This document shows positions 10,058 through 25,123 of a stretch of 64,000 nt of DNA, one piece after another. Every line of letters starts with the position of its first letter. Positions within the stretch are counted from its first letter, which is position 1. The position numbers and the translations under genes were made by a program. The notes below the pieces were generated by a model. The model was not told the origin of the DNA, ran no database searches, and saw nothing but the letters and a program-made list of their open reading frames with translations. This stretch comes from Paraphysoderma sedebokerense (Eukaryota; Blastocladiomycota; Physodermatomycetes; Physodermatales; Physodermataceae), in NCBI GenBank assembly GCA_025602915.1, contig JAHLJZ010000005.1, positions 124,001 through 188,000 on the forward strand, read 5' to 3'.

Positions 10058-12930
10058 TTACTCTTCGTCACCATCCTTTCCCACCTTCTTTTTCTTTCGT
10101 TTTCCTTGCTTACTTTTACTTCTAGAACTTATTAATAGCATCGAAGCCTTCTTGATCGTTTCACGATCAGGTATATTGGTTTCGTCATCATCTTGGGCAT
10201 CGTCTTCTACGATTAAGCAAAATGTATTAAATTAAAAAATGGCGAAATTGTACGGTTATAACACACATCGAAAAAGCAGTAGGGATAAGAAGAAAGGAGT
10301 GCCGAGAAATTGAGCAAACGCGAAATTTGGATTGTACGCTGTTAAAGAATGAAAAAATAAATTGTTTAGAATGCTAAGAACGGAACTAACCGGCGTCTGA
10401 ATCAATCTCAAATTGAACAGAATGTAGTTTGACTCTACAATTGTATGTCGGTTGATGAATGGGGATTGAATGAAGTTCACCCTAGATATATGTGTCAAGA
10501 CAGTCATTTTAATGTAGATATAGAACAATTAGAGTTTGGGAAGGTATACTATAAATAAAAATAGAGTAACATACGTCGACCTTGATTTCTTTGTTTTGTA
10601 CTGTGCTTAATAAATACTCAATTTTCTGGATACATGATTCCATAGTCGGTATGACACTTTCATCGGTAATTGGACCAGTCGCATTTCGAGCTGGGGTTTT
10701 CTCACCTTGCTGCGTTGACGAAGAAAGATAACACAAATGACATACAGAAATTGGTGGGAAAGTAAGTAATAAGTACTGTTCTTACTAAATCTCACAACGT
10801 AATGGCAAAAAATACCATCACAACGCTCTCTAATTTGTCCATTATGTGTTGCAATCCTGCCTTTGCATTGTTCATCAGTTTCACCACCCTCTCGTATTTA
10901 ATCTTGAGGTCGGCACATCTCGCCATCTCGCCCTCTAGATGCTTTTCGAACTCTTCCATGATACCTTTATCCTTGTTGTGTTTTCCCTCTCCATTGAATT
11001 TAGCCTCCATGAGTTCATCGTGCATTTCTTTTCGTTTTTTCTTCAGTTCTTCAATTTTCTGTTCATTCGCAATTTGAAGTTGTGCTAAGTGCGTATGAGT
11101 ATCCCATTGGCTTTGAAATTTTTGTATAACTTCGTTCAAATTTGAGACCCCCATGGCTTCTTTAATGAGCCGAATAGTTTCTTCGTATTGACTAATTTGG
11201 CGTTCGCGGTCGTAATCGCTCGTGTCTTTTTGCGCATCAAATGGTGTTGGTTCAGCGGATGTGTCCGCGGTATTGAGTAGCCTGAATTCAAACTTTTCAG
11301 ATGCTTCGATCTTTTGGCGTACTTGCTCTTTTCGCACTTGCAAATCTTTTTCGCGAAATTTACGTTCTTCGTTAATTTGGGTTTCGAAACGAGTCAATTC
11401 AGCCTGTAAGATTGATCGGCAACAAGGGTGGATGTAATCGATGTATATCAGATTGAGTAGGAGTCTAACAATTTTCATTAAAATTAAATAGTGCATACTT
11501 TAGCCATTTCTTTGGCATGATTTGCGTCCCTGTTCATTGTTTCAATTTCTGAAGACTCTGTACGCTTCGTCTTTAGAGTTCGCTCAAATTGCGCTAACTG
11601 ATGATCAAACGTCAATCGCTCTTCTTGAAGTTTTTTCACAATCTGCTCGTACGTCTTGCGAATAGATTGAGCTTCATTAAACTTGATGTGAGCTTTGTCG
11701 AGACGATTTTCAAGTTGATGGATTTCCTGAGTGGTATTGTCGACAGATAGTTGATAAAATATGTTACCATATGTAAATAGATTTTACACCATACAGTGAT
11801 AGGAAACTCATAGTTAGTTTCCATCTCTCTCTTCTTCCTTTCAGACAAACTCGTCAAACCTTGTCAACTTCCGTTGCTCCTTCTTTCCCGTTGAATATTT
11901 CCGCTTCTTTTCTCAGATCATCCAGCTGATCTTGCATTTCACTTAACTTTTCTTCTTTAGCTCGAACTAATGATTGCATGTCGTCATGTTTTTTGTGTAA
12001 TTCGCATATCCGTTGATCCATTTTTTCGAGATCTGTCATCGCGAATTGATTAGGGTTGTCGATTCGATCAAAATTCGATTGCTAATTTAGTTTATAGAAG
12101 AATATTGGAAGCAATGATTCATTAATGCAGCTGATAAGAAAAATGAAATAAAATTCATCGGTCTATCATGTCATTTCGGCTGAAATGATGAAGTCACCAC
12201 ATCTTCAAATATTTAGACCGCCGAAAAGAACCAACTATGCCTTATTCTACATAATACTATCACAATTTCAAATCCAGAATGCAAACCTTTTTCAGTTTGG
12301 ATAGCGACTCCCGCAATTCCTTATTGTGCGATCTCAACTTTGCAATCTCTTCTTTATTCTGTCGAATCGCCCATTGGCTAGTTTCATAATACGCTTTACG
12401 ATCTCCCTCTTTTATATTTTCAATTCCAGTAAAGAGAATCGTTTGTCATAGAGATAATTGACATATTTGAGTAACAGTGGATAGGCGTGAAGTTGAGTAG
12501 GGCATGAGTGGTTGAGAATGAACATTCACAAGTTGCAAGGTTCGGGTGAATTACGTCGACCACCATGAATGTTTGACAGATAATATCGAAGTAGGAGAAC
12601 ATAAAACATGTCATCAATATGGAAGTCAAGCATATAGATACAGTGAGATAATTTGATAATGTTTTAAGTCGAAGCTACAAGGTCGATTAAGTAAGTTGAA
12701 CGAGACAAACCCAACAATTCTAACCGCATCTTCAAATCCTGGATCTCCTCCTCCATCAAACCCTGTTTATCTAGTTGCCGCATTTCAGTAACGGAGAGTC
12801 TTGATTGATAACGCTGACAATGTTGCTATTTAAGATAAATGCCTTTTGTACATTTAACTGCAAACGCGAAGGAACGCGAAGTCCAATTACGTAGATCTTC
12901 ACACAGATTTACAGACACTGCGGCAGACAT
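10058..12930 (-). CDS. Outer dynein arm docking complex subunit ODAD3 (CCDC151-like)
   Basis: This multi-exon gene encodes a long coiled-coil protein. Blocks are colinear with animal CCDC151/ODAD3: an N-terminal EGDRKAYYETSQWAIRQNKE (about 12400-12340), a central coiled coil (about 12040-11400), AMGVSNLNEVIQKFQSQWDT with the following ELKKKRKEMHDEL (about 11150-11020), a YNCRVKL block (about 10440), and a basic Lys/Arg-rich tail ending at the stop at 10058. ODAD3 anchors outer dynein arms to axonemal doublets, so its presence implies a motile flagellum. The first exon is uncertain: ATG 12930 with a donor near 12912 fits in frame, but other starts are possible. It is convergent with SYF1. Confidence 0.82.
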
Positions 12931-13105
12931 TTATAGAAAAATACTATTTTCTATTTCACACAAAGAAATACATCTGGTAATATAAAGATTCTATCACTGA
13001 ATCGATATTATTACATAAAATAAGTTGCCATGGCTGACGATTACATTCATCTCATTAAAGGTATTTTTCGTTATCAAACTCTAAACTCATGGAACACAGA
13101 TTTGC

Positions 13106-13958
13106 TTAATCATAAATATTGTCAGACAAAACACCCTTCGTAGAGGGAACATCATTCAAGTGGGTTCTTGAGACAGCTTCACGAATTGCTAACGCTAACG
13201 ATTTGAAAGCAGATTCGGCTCTGGAGAGATTATACGGTTAGAGTCCCACCAATAATATGAATTCAAATGGGCAACTGACCTATGATGATCATTATCGCCT
13301 TTCAAGACATCAACATGCACAGTAATTCCAGCGCTCGTAGCGAACGACTGTATCACATGAGGAATCATTTCAGTTGATAATGTCCCAAGCTTCTCTCGCT
13401 TCAAATTTAAACAAACAGACGCATAAGGTCTTCCAGATATGTCGACGACAGCCCGAGATAGCGCCTTTTCATAGTCAAAACATGTCAATTCATAAACCAC
13501 AGGTGATAACGCTCCAATAATAACTCCTGCTGACTGATACGGGAAAAACTTTTTATTACCTCGTCTAACGGAGCGTACGCATGTCCGTATCTTTTGATAC
13601 CCTTTATTTCACCCATAGCTTGCTTGAAAGCCATTCCGAGGGCAATTGCACAATCTTCAGCCGTATGGTGGTCATCGATATGAAGATCTCCTTTACACTT
13701 GAGAGTCAAGGACATATGCGAGTGCTTGGCCAAAGCGTGGATAAGCTGTATGAACGAAAACAACAAGGTCAATAGAACTGCGTGAAGACGATGAATAGAT
13801 ACAAGGTGTAATGAAAATCGATAAACTACATGGTCCAGGAACCCAATACCGGTATTGATATCGAAGTTTTGTCTTCCCCCAGAGTCTAGCGTCACCGCAA
13901 CATAAATATCCGTTTCGTTTGTCTTTCTATGTATTGAGGCAGTTCGCATAGGCTCCAT
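13106..13958 (-). CDS. HIS3: Imidazoleglycerol-phosphate dehydratase
   Basis: Four exons (13958-13830, 13745-13560, 13464-13280, 13220-13106) join in phase to 204 residues. The enzyme performs the sixth step of histidine synthesis, dehydrating imidazole glycerol phosphate to imidazole acetol phosphate. The two manganese-binding His-rich motifs are intact: [14 protein letters not shown] and [26 protein letters not shown] and the C-terminal [10 protein letters not shown] are also diagnostic. The last exon lies antisense to a misleading spliced frame on the plus strand (13030-13241). The gene is divergent from MRI1. Confidence 0.94.
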
Positions 13959-14136
13959 GATGAATATAATATCAATACAACTTTATCAGATACAAGTCAC
14001 AAGGAACACATCTGAAAGTGGTCATGCATTCTAGCTGTCACCATGGCAACGGCTTGATCAAACAAGCTAATCGTCCGCACGAACATGATCCGGCTGAAAT
14101 CTCGTGTTTAACAATTACGTTCGATTGAATTCAATT
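13959..14136. promoter_or_regulatory. Divergent HIS3/MRI1 intergenic region
   Basis: Only 178 bases separate the HIS3 ATG (minus strand) from the MRI1 ATG (plus strand), so the promoters of both amino-acid metabolism genes must lie here or overlap the 5' UTRs. I saw no convincing TGACTCA-type Gcn4 site; a GATACAAGTCAC stretch is not a match. Confidence 0.5.
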
Positions 14137-15469
14137 ATGAGGATGACATCTGCCTCGCCTACACTCGAAGCGATCGTGTACAAAAACAACGAACTCCATC
14201 TTCTCAATCAGTTGCTGCTTCCTCATTCTACAGTCTACGAGAAAGTGAACGGTGTCGAAGATGGCTATCATCAGATAAAAGACATGAAAGTGTGTTAGAA
14301 ATTGATTTCAATGTGCCGTGAGGCCTATTAACCGTATCATTCAATTATCTTCCTTTCAGGTTCGAGGTGCTCCAGCGATTGCCATTACAGGTGCGCTTTG
14401 CCTCGCCGTTGAATTAAAAACTCTCGACATTTCAACCTACACACCTTCGACGTTCCTTCCGCTCCTCGAGAAATATCTCACAAGGCTGAAACAGTCCCGT
14501 CCGACTGCAGTAAACTTGACTGATGCTTGTAACAAAATCCAAACCATAACATCTTCAACCGCCGCTTCATCTTCTGATGTTTCCTTCATCATCTCCAAAA
14601 TCGTTGAATTCGCAGAATCCATGCTTGAAGATGACAAGGCTTGTAATCACAGAATCGGGGAATACGGTTCTTCATGGATCATTTCGAAATTACCATCCAA
14701 CCTACAAAAGGAAGTCAAAGTTTTAACGCACTGTAATACCGGATCACTCGCAACAGGTGGATACGGCACCGCTGTATGTCATGAAGATTTATTTTCCGTT
14801 ATTCTACTGTTCACTCTGATTTAACAATTGACGTGTCTACATTTTTATCAACCAAAGCTTGGAATCATTCGTTCCCTTCATTCCTCTGGTAGCTTAAAAC
14901 ACGCATACTGTACAGAAACTAGACCGTATAACCAGGGTTCCCGGTTAACCGCCTACGAATTAGTGTTTGAACGTATCCCGAGTACATTAATCACCGATTC
15001 CATGGTTTCATTTCTTCTTTCAACGAGTCAGAAGAGTGGGAAACCAATATCGGCAATTATTGTCGGAGCCGACAGAATCGCTGCGAATGGCGACACCGCC
15101 AATAAAATTGGTACTTACCAGTTAGCTGTTACCGCGAAACACCACAACGTGTTGATGATTGTCGCGGCCACGATTAGTACCATTGACTTAACATTACCGA
15201 ATGGACAAGGCATTCCGATTGAAGAACGGAAAAAAGAGGAATTAGTGAGAGTGAGTGGGGTAAAACTCGAAAATGGGGTCGTAGGTGATAAAATTGAGAC
15301 AGTACAGGTTGCACCCAAAAATGTTGAGGTTTGGAATCCTGGGTTTGATGTGACGCCGGCTAGTATGATAGATGCAATTGTCACTGAGTTTGGCGTTTGT
15401 GTTAAAGAACCGGGGAAGGATTACTTTGATTTGACCAACTTTGTCAAGTCATGCCAACTCAAAAATTAG
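14137..15469 (+). CDS. MRI1: Methylthioribose-1-phosphate isomerase
   Basis: Three exons (14137-14289, 14360-14773, 14858-15469) join in phase to 392 residues, the usual size. The enzyme converts 5-methylthioribose-1-phosphate to methylthioribulose-1-phosphate in methionine salvage. Diagnostic blocks: VRGAPAIAITGALCLAVEL, THCNTGSLATGGYGTA with the catalytic Cys, TETRPYNQGSRLTAYEL, and VGADRIAANGDTANKIGT with the catalytic Asp. The VWNPGFDVTP tail separates it from eIF2B regulatory subunits. ATG 14137 is followed two codons later by another ATG; either could be used. Confidence 0.93.
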
Positions 15470-16027
15470 AGCAGGCAGAGTCAGTCTTGCAATTTTCCGC
15501 TTTTTACGGGCTTCGTCTTCCTTTTGTATATTTAAATGACGGATCGATGTAATCTTGGAGAAGAAATAAGTGCGACAGTTGAAGAGTGTCACACATACCT
15601 AAATAGAGGACGATTGGGACAAGTCATTATGAAAATTGCGCTTCTTTTGACGATGGCGGCTTCACAACCCTTAGGCACGAGCACTGTGGTGGTCAACCAT
15701 AATTATTCATTGAGAAAACGAAAAGGGATCCAATGTATTCTACAGAATCCCGCGTTATAAATTCGACATTGCAGGCAAGTAATAAACATAACTGCTAATA
15801 TGTATACATCGAGCATAAAAAACTACAACAAAGAATGCGAATGACTGACTACAATCGAGATATGCAAAAAGCAACATGCTAACTATTATTTCTTTACAAG
15901 TTTCGCTACGCAATGCGTATACCCATTCATGAGATTCTGCTCCACATGAAATTAATCATCACTACTCATTCCGTCATTTCCCGTCTCTCTTCATCCATCC
16001 ACCCATCGCAATTTCAGTGGATAGAGT
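15470..16027. other. Convergent 3' intergenic region
   Basis: This lies between the stops of MRI1 (+) and the caprin-like gene (-). A 74-codon plus-strand frame at 15536-15760 has no recognisable domain. The rest is AT-rich with several A/T runs, as expected for two facing 3' ends. Confidence 0.5.
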
Positions 16028-17868
16028 CTAAGTCTCTTTGGTAACTTCCTTTTCTTTTCTGTCTTTGTCGCCGCCCCTGGGTTTTCCTCTGAAACCACCT
16101 CGGCCTCTCCTACCTCTATAGCCACTGCCAGAGGGAGCGGCACCTTCCCCATCTTGGCCTTGTTGTGCTCCACGATGATAGTTAGGGTTGTATCCATAAT
16201 ATCCACCTCTGCCTCTACCACGGTAGTAGCCGCCACCACGGTATCCTCGATATCCACCTCTTCCTCTACCTCTCTTAGCCTGACCTGAAGGCTCCGCCGG
16301 AGTGGATGAAGCTTCAGAAACTGTAGATACTAGACCAGGTTCTTTTATTTCCTGCTCGTCGGAGGGTTGGTCAAGTTCAGCATCCGCTGGCGCAGGGATG
16401 TTAACTTGTTCCTCTGCTTCTTCTTCCTCGAGCTGTTCATTCATGGGGACTGCGGCGGCGAGTTGGGACATAACAAGGTTTTGATTTGCTATTTGGGTCA
16501 TGGCTTTCACATCATGCATTGCCTGGACCATTTCGGGGGTAGGTTCAATTGGTGCTGATGTCGTGGCTTCAACAGTGGATGGGATAGAGGGTGGGGGGAT
16601 GAATGATACAGGAATTGAGGCGGGCTGTTGATACGGAGCGGAATGTGGGTAAACCATATTTGCAGCAGCCCCATATTCAGTAGGGTATGGTGGTACTTGA
16701 GACTGTTGCATGGCGTTGATGAATTCTTCCCCGGTCAAAAAGCTGACTCGCCCACCTTGAGACTGTAATTGTTCGGACATATCTTCAGAGACTTGATTCG
16801 CGGATGGCTGTTCAATCTGAGCGACCTGTTCAGCAAACGATTCAGTGGACGGTTCTGCCTCAGCCGCTGACTGAGTGGTATCTTCTTCGGGTAGGGTGTC
16901 CTCGGTTTGAGGCGCAGGGGTAGTAAGATCGTTAATGCGATTAAAAATATCGGCATCTAAAACGAGACAAAGTATGAAAGTCAAGGTATAATGACGGCAG
17001 AGGCATAAATCTGGACAAGAATTGAGGCATGAGACGCAAAAAGGATACAAGTTAAACTATCAGATTCAAATTCCGAGACTGCATTCTCATCCTTGTTCAA
17101 CACCTTCTTGGCAAAATTTAAACCCTGATCAAGTTCGGCCACAGACATATCATCCAAATCGGAGGGAGAGACGGATGGTAGTAAGAGACTTTTGACATTG
17201 TGGAGTAAATCCAATGTGTTTTCATTTAAATCGTCCGATTGGTTTTTGATCAATGTGTCCAAAGAGGACAGTAACTTTAACATGAACTTTGTCAAGTTCG
17301 CACTGTTCTTTACAGCTTCTGATACCGACTTTGCGATACTCGCTTGCTTCTCCAAGTGGAATTGTTTCTGCTGCCTTTTGAGTTGCTTGAGCTCATCGAC
17401 TTCGAGGGATGTGAGGGAATTTGACAGCTCAGTTAATTCTGCGATCAAGCTGGATACAACTGGTTTGCTTTTAACGGCTTCGAGCTGATCAGCGTTAAGC
17501 GAGGATACTTCGGTAGTTTCATACTTTTCAATCTTGGCCTGATGATTCGAACGAAAAGAAGAAAGCAGAAACGTCGTGAGAATACAGACAAGCCACCAAA
17601 ACGAACAAAACAAACACCCAAAGACCATGACGTAAACAAGAAAGCCCATTTATTATTAAAAGAGTGGAAGAATCATACATACCAATCTCTTTTTCAATGT
17701 TCGCAGACGTTTATTTACAATTTCGGCGAAACCAAACTTTTTCTCAGAAGGAGCTGCAGAAACATCGACAGCCGACGACACCAAGGACTGGACGCCCGAG
17801 TCAGTTGGGGGAGGCGAGACAGCTTTCCTGGCCGAGGGTACGGCGGGTTGGGAGTTTACAACGATCAT
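16028..17868 (-). CDS. Caprin-like RGG-repeat RNA-binding protein
   Basis: Three exons (17868-17683, 17538-17049, 16956-16028) join in phase to 534 residues. The N-terminal third has a basic helix (NKRLRTLKKRLAKIEKYE) and a helical region resembling the caprin/HR1 dimerisation domain. The middle is Pro/Gln/Ala-rich and acidic. The last 100 residues are dense in RGG, RGRGG and YRG repeats followed by a Lys/Asp tail, the mark of an RNA-binding protein of cytoplasmic granules. Caprin membership is moderate; the RGG call is certain. An upstream in-frame ATG at 17994 would add 42 residues but looks like UTR. It is divergent from the ArfGAP gene. Confidence 0.72.
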
Positions 17869-18151
17869 TGCGGAGGGCGGTTTGGACAGAAAGAGCGACG
17901 GAGAGGGAGGACAGAAGAGAGCGGAAGAGGAATGAGTTTGAGATTGGAATGGAGGAAGAGGAACGCAAAAGCCAACAAATTTTCTCACAGACATTGGTTC
18001 ACGCGTTCACCCGTTCACCCTGCATTATTCCATTGTCTGGTGAATGAAAAAATATGAATTTGGCCATGTGCCTTACACCTGACTTGCACGTGACATACGC
18101 GTGGCTTCTTGCAGGTGGAAGTATGCATGGTCAACTTTTGTCGTTTGTCGA

Positions 18152-18187
18152 CATTCCTCTTTTCATTCCTCTTTTCATTCCTCTTTT
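18152..18187 (+). repeat. Three copies of a 12-bp pyrimidine repeat
   Basis: CATTCCTCTTTT occurs three times in a row in the interval between the caprin-like gene and the ArfGAP ATG. It ends 54 bases before that ATG. A pyrimidine tract here may affect promoter structure; that is inference. Confidence 0.75.
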
Positions 18188-18241
18188 GAATTCCCTCACC
18201 CTACCTTCCACTGCATTGCATAGAAAACCAGACCAGCAAAC

Positions 18242-19992
<1,751 letters not shown>

Positions 19993-21135
19993 TTTGTTCA
20001 TTGGCGTGGGTTTAATGATTTGAAGGGTAGTAATAAATACACAACACAAATTTCTTGAGGATCCTCAATAATGTCAACCTCTTGAGTCGGAGAACATATG
20101 GAAAACGGGTATCGAAAAATTACGTAGTATAATGAAAGTAGAGCATGAAAAAATAGAAAAAAAATAAATAAATAATGTATGGTACAGAGCGAGCGAATGC
20201 TTATTTAAATACCGATACCGATTTTTTGTTGTAAACGAATTTTAAAATTTCAAATTTGTCAAATATGTGTGTGTCCATACATATTTCCCCAATCTTCTTA
20301 TCCTCTTTTTTTGGATTTTTAATTTCTGGTGTGTAATTTCCGTTTGTATCAGATTTTCGTTAAGTGCTGGGATACCGCGAATACTGAAATAGATGACGTT
20401 TCCGATTTCGGTGGTCGCTAAGTTAATGCAACTTCACTCTCACAATTGCTCTGACCGGACTTTGCACAAAATCGCGAATGCAGGGTTGAAACTTGACTCC
20501 TACTTAAAATAAAAATAAATGATTCAGTTAAACACGGCTTGCAGCTACTTTTGACTCATATTCATTTTGGCTTTCTTTCTTTTAATCTCAAAAGGGGAAT
20601 ATAAAAATCGGTTCTCTTTGTTTCTTCAATTCAATTCAAGAAAAAAAATATAATCATGATACTACAAAAGGATTTTCTTTCATTTCTTTGATTCAGATCC
20701 ATTCAACATTCAACGGTTGTGTGTTTGTTTATGAATACAAATTTGACAAATTTGGTACAAAGGGGACCTGAGGTCGAAGGGGGTTATAAAAAAAACGAGA
20801 GAGAAAAAAAGAGAAAAATAAAAAAGTGTTTCGGGGGAAGTAAAAAAAGCGAAAGTGATATGAAGGGAGAGTTGGAAACAGGAATATTGGGATTGAGAAG
20901 AGTAGGAAAAGGGGAAGAAGGCAGGAAATTTGAAAATATCGATGGTTCAAAACAACCACCTGGACTCGAATATTATTAAAGAAAAAAATTGAAAGTATAA
21001 GGTATGCAGGACGACAAAGATCGAGGAAAGACAGAAAAGAAAAGACGGACGAGGTTGAAAGAAGAAGACCGTCTTGATTCTTTTCGGTTTCAGTAAATAA
21101 GAAAATCAATCACAAATTTGTTTTTGTGTGTCTGT
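19993..21135. other. Long convergent AT-rich 3' intergenic region
   Basis: About 1.1 kb between the ArfGAP stop and the importin beta stop. It is AT-rich with many A and T runs; 20760-21070 is purine-rich on the plus strand. The 86-codon plus frame at 20719 and the opposing minus frame are low-complexity products of that purine bias. No gene, RNA or mobile element was seen. Confidence 0.5.
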
Positions 21136-24100
21136 CTACTTTGAACTTCTAATAACATCCCTGGCCCATTTGGCTACTTGTCTGGTACTACTCGTGTTGA
21201 CCCGACCTTTGCAAATTCGCATCAAAAAGTCTTCGACCCATTGCTGATGAAGCAAGTCTCGGACTTGTCCTGATTTAAACGTTTCCGCCAAATCACTAAA
21301 TTCATCCAGGATTGTCGTTGCGTTAGTTATCGAAACGATACCATTTACAAGAGCAAAAATGGGAAGAGAAATACAAACCCAATCAAACCGGCGACAGCAC
21401 GAGCCATACCATCGGGGAGTGGTGACTGCAACGTTATCATTTCATACATTGTTTGCATCATGATCGGTACTTGTGGTTGAATCAGGTTGCCTAAAGCCGA
21501 CGAAAAAATATACTATTAGACAAAATCCTCCACGGAACTCCATGGGGGTAAGGATTTTAAAACGAACCTTTGTTTTCAGCTTTGAATGCTTGGACAATAC
21601 CAACCCAAGCTTCGACGATACCTTCTCTTAGATCCAAAAGGTAATCTGCGTATTCATAGTTATTCTTGAATTTTATTAAAACAAAGGAGTCAGTCCCGTG
21701 TCAAACATCCGACTACAAAAAACTTGAAAAGTAAATCTATACCGGATCAGCTTTCAATTGACAGGCTTGCTGCAACACATGGAAAACTACTTCAAGGTAG
21801 ACTTCGAATTTGGAACCGATTGCCAAAGCGACATCACCAAAACAGGCAAGGATAGCGGGTTTGACATCTCGATGAAGAACGGGGCTCTGTTGAAATGGAA
21901 GGCCGTTCAGCAAAAGGTAGTAAAAGATGGACAACAACGAAGAAAAGCGTCAACGAACCTGTAAATCTTGTAGAAGCAAGTTCATAAACATGTCACAGTA
22001 AGGTGCGGCATCGGTGACCAATGCACGACATATATCGCTCACCAAACCGACGGCAATGGAGCAAAGTTGATGTTCTTCGTGATTTTGAAGTGCGTTACAG
22101 AGGAAAGGGGAGAAGGAATCGAGGTATCTGGCGAAATGTTTATCGATGGCGGTACAAACGGCACCCACTGCCAAGAATGCATCTTCCAAGACGGTAGATT
22201 GTTTTCCGGCGGCGCTGAATATGGAGAGTAGAGTCACCATGATGCGGTCGGAGACGTTCTTAACGTCACCACCTAATCTTCGGACACCGCTCGTGAGAAC
22301 GCTGCAAAGGTTAGCTTGTAATTCGTTATGGAGATTGCGATCGTCCATGCTGACGAGTTGGTTTTGCTGTTGAATGGTGGCTTCCAGACGAATGATAATT
22401 TCTTCGGTCACTTTACCAACGATGGGTAGACAATCCATAGGTGCGGCAGTCATAAGACTAGCCAGGGATTCGTATGATGCAGTTCGAACGTTGCCGTCGT
22501 TGTTTGGTCTGACAAGTACAAGCTATGTGAGCAAGATCGCTTTGAGGCAAAACCTTCATTAAGGGGTATTGATGTTAATTACCTGTTGGCAGCTTTCAAG
22601 AGACTGGTACTGATATCTTGGAAGTAGCCCGATAGTATACTCGTCTGTTCGTTGGGTTCTTCCATTCTTTCGGCCAAATTCATCAAAGCCTAAAGAAGCT
22701 GTCGTTAGCACCAGGACGAGCCGAGGTCCAATTGAAATGAAAGCTATCATACCCAACAACAGTTGGCGGCAATACGTGGGTTATCCTGTAATCCAAGGAT
22801 GAGGGCGGCAATCATAGCTGGTAAGGGATCCAAATTGATGTGGTGAAGGAGATATTCACAGACACGGCCGAGTGTCCAAGCAGTGGTGTCTTTGACTTGA
22901 GGGGAAGGATCTTTCATTGATTCGATCAGGAAAGGCAAGGCTTGTTGCACGAGTGGACCTAACTGTTTGGGATCGGGACCTTCAAGAATAGAACCTATTA
23001 CGGTAGCGGGGTCAGTGCGCCTTGCCTACTTGAAATTTCGAAGCCGAGAGAATGGAAAGTGGTAATTACCAAAGGTCATGACGGCGGCATCGCGATATCG
23101 CCAATCTTGATTTCGGAGATTTTGTTCGATGAAGGGCAAAGCATGAGGGACGATGGGGTCTCTGACACATTGTGCCAATAACGACATGCACGTTCCAGCA
23201 GCCATTGCCACTGTCCATTCATCCTCATCCGCATCTTCCTCCTGATGGCAAATACGTGTTAAACACAATCACCCTTTACCCCGCTTTTGCAATACAGATA
23301 CATACTTGTTTGGTCAGAAGAAAAGTCAACACCGGCAGAAGATCTTTCACGACAGCGGCCGCAAAATTATGGCAAACTTGAGTCGGTGTCTGGCCCAACT
23401 CTTGATCCTACGGGGTTGGTGACGATATTAGGCAAACCGTACTTGAGCGCGATACTCGTTTGACTGGAAGACTTACCTCTTCAATTTCTACCTGAATCTG
23501 GATTTCTTCATCGCAAACGGTAGACCAAAACTCGATAGCTTGTAAAGCGACTCTCTCGTTCTCGCTTTGCATACCGAATATTGTAAGCTAAAAATTAGAA
23601 TGCACATCAATCAACTGATATATGGACCAAAATAGAAAACCAATAAAAAAGTAACACACCCCGTACAAAGCCTTCTCCATATATAAAACCATTTTATCAT
23701 AGTACAGCTGCATAATCTTGATTAAACATTCGAAGGCAGCGACTTCAACATCGGTGTCTTTACTCTGGGTTGCTTCGCACACTACTTGCATGATGAAATT
23801 TCGTTCACCCTGACAAACATCGATTCCAATTAATGTTACATATCCCAGAACACGGAGATGCCACTTCCAAACAACAAACCTCTCTATTTTCAAAGTTGTT
23901 GCGAATGAATTCTAACGAATTCAATAGAGCGCGGAGCGCCGTCAAACGAACTTGCATGCTAGAAGTGAAGAGAGAGACAACATCAATGATCTGAACATCC
24001 ACTCTCATTGAACATCGGGGGCTACTTACTTTGGCTCTTCTTTACGAGCGCCATTGATAACCGCAGTTAGGATAGAGTCCGAATGTGCAGCAAGGATATT

Positions 24101-25123
24101 AGCATCCTAGAACCATGACCAGTCAGAATCAGATCATCAAGGAGTACTTCCACGAATAGAACAATGTACCAAGTTTTCGCAGATGTAACCGATTGACATT
24201 AAGGTATTCTTTTTCAAGGCAGAGTTGGTAGCTCCTGTCGTCTTTTGAAGCAAAACTTCAATCAAATCCGGCCAAAGGTTAAGAGGGAGTTCGACAAGAG
24301 CGATGGACGCCAATGCCTATAATAGGATCGTCAACAGATGTTCATGAAAGTGAGCTGTAAAAGCAAGGGTGGCGTACCTGGGCTGCTTGACTGCCAGCAG
24401 ACGGGTCTTGGGTTTCGAGAGTTTGCAGAACCTAGCATGCGAATGCAAAGTGAGTATGCGCGATCGTATCACAATACCTTCTAGAATTCACAAATCCCAA
24501 GCGAATACATACAGCCATTTTGACCTGCTGCCTCATGTTGATGTCTGTATTTGTCCACGCCAATTTCATTTGATCGCGACGTTGTTGGTCCTATTGGCGA
24601 TAATCATGATATTTCAGTTGAAGCAGATAATTTCGACACGATTTGAGAAAATGTCAAGACATACGCCTCCAACAAATGTATTTTTGAGAGCGATACCCGC
24701 AGCAGAACGGACGTGTGATGCAGAGCCTTCGTTCACGAGCTCTTGCGCCAGCATCATCACATATTGGGGCTAATCCCATAATTTAGTCAAAGGTCGAGGG
24801 TAAAACATGCCGGCCGCGGGTTCAAATAAAAGCAAAGTTATATATCAATAACGGTATGGAAGCGACTTCGCTGCGAAAGAGGTATGATAAATGCAATGAC
24901 GTACGAAATTTTCTTTGGCTGCCGCCTCCAATTTTTGGGTCGCATCTTCGCGCAGCTTTTGATCTGAATGGTGTCAAATGTTGAATAAAATGCGAGGAGA
25001 GATCGGTATTTAGTATTCGGGCGGGTCGAAAGATGAAAATCACAGAGAAAGGGCACGAAAAATATGCTGATATTTACCTGGCGACAGGGTATTTGCAAGC
25101 CATTCACCAATGCTCATGGTCAT
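21136..25123 (-). CDS. KAP95: Importin subunit beta-1 (Kap95 type)
   Basis: This HEAT-repeat karyopherin is broken into many short exons. It binds importin alpha, nucleoporins and Ran to carry cargo through nuclear pores. The N-terminus is [13 protein letters not shown] (ATG 25123 or the in-frame 25117). Family blocks include [20 protein letters not shown] near 22870, then [20 protein letters not shown] across an intron near 22690-22760, and [20 protein letters not shown] near 22060. The C-terminus [15 protein letters not shown] is typical. I estimate about 860 residues. I did not fix every splice junction. Confidence 0.9.

Noticed and set aside
13030-13241. Two-exon plus-strand gene starting MADDYIHLIK with good splice sites, 48 residues
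   Set aside because: It is the exact antisense of the HIS3 last intron and exon; the conserved HIS3 C-terminus ([10 protein letters not shown]) explains its apparent coding look.
15536-15760. 74-codon plus-strand frame between convergent genes
   Set aside because: No domain, and it lies in the 3' region of MRI1.
20719-21109. Overlapping plus and minus frames, rich in Lys/Glu/Gly or Phe/Leu
   Set aside because: They arise from a long purine-rich tract and show low-complexity composition only.
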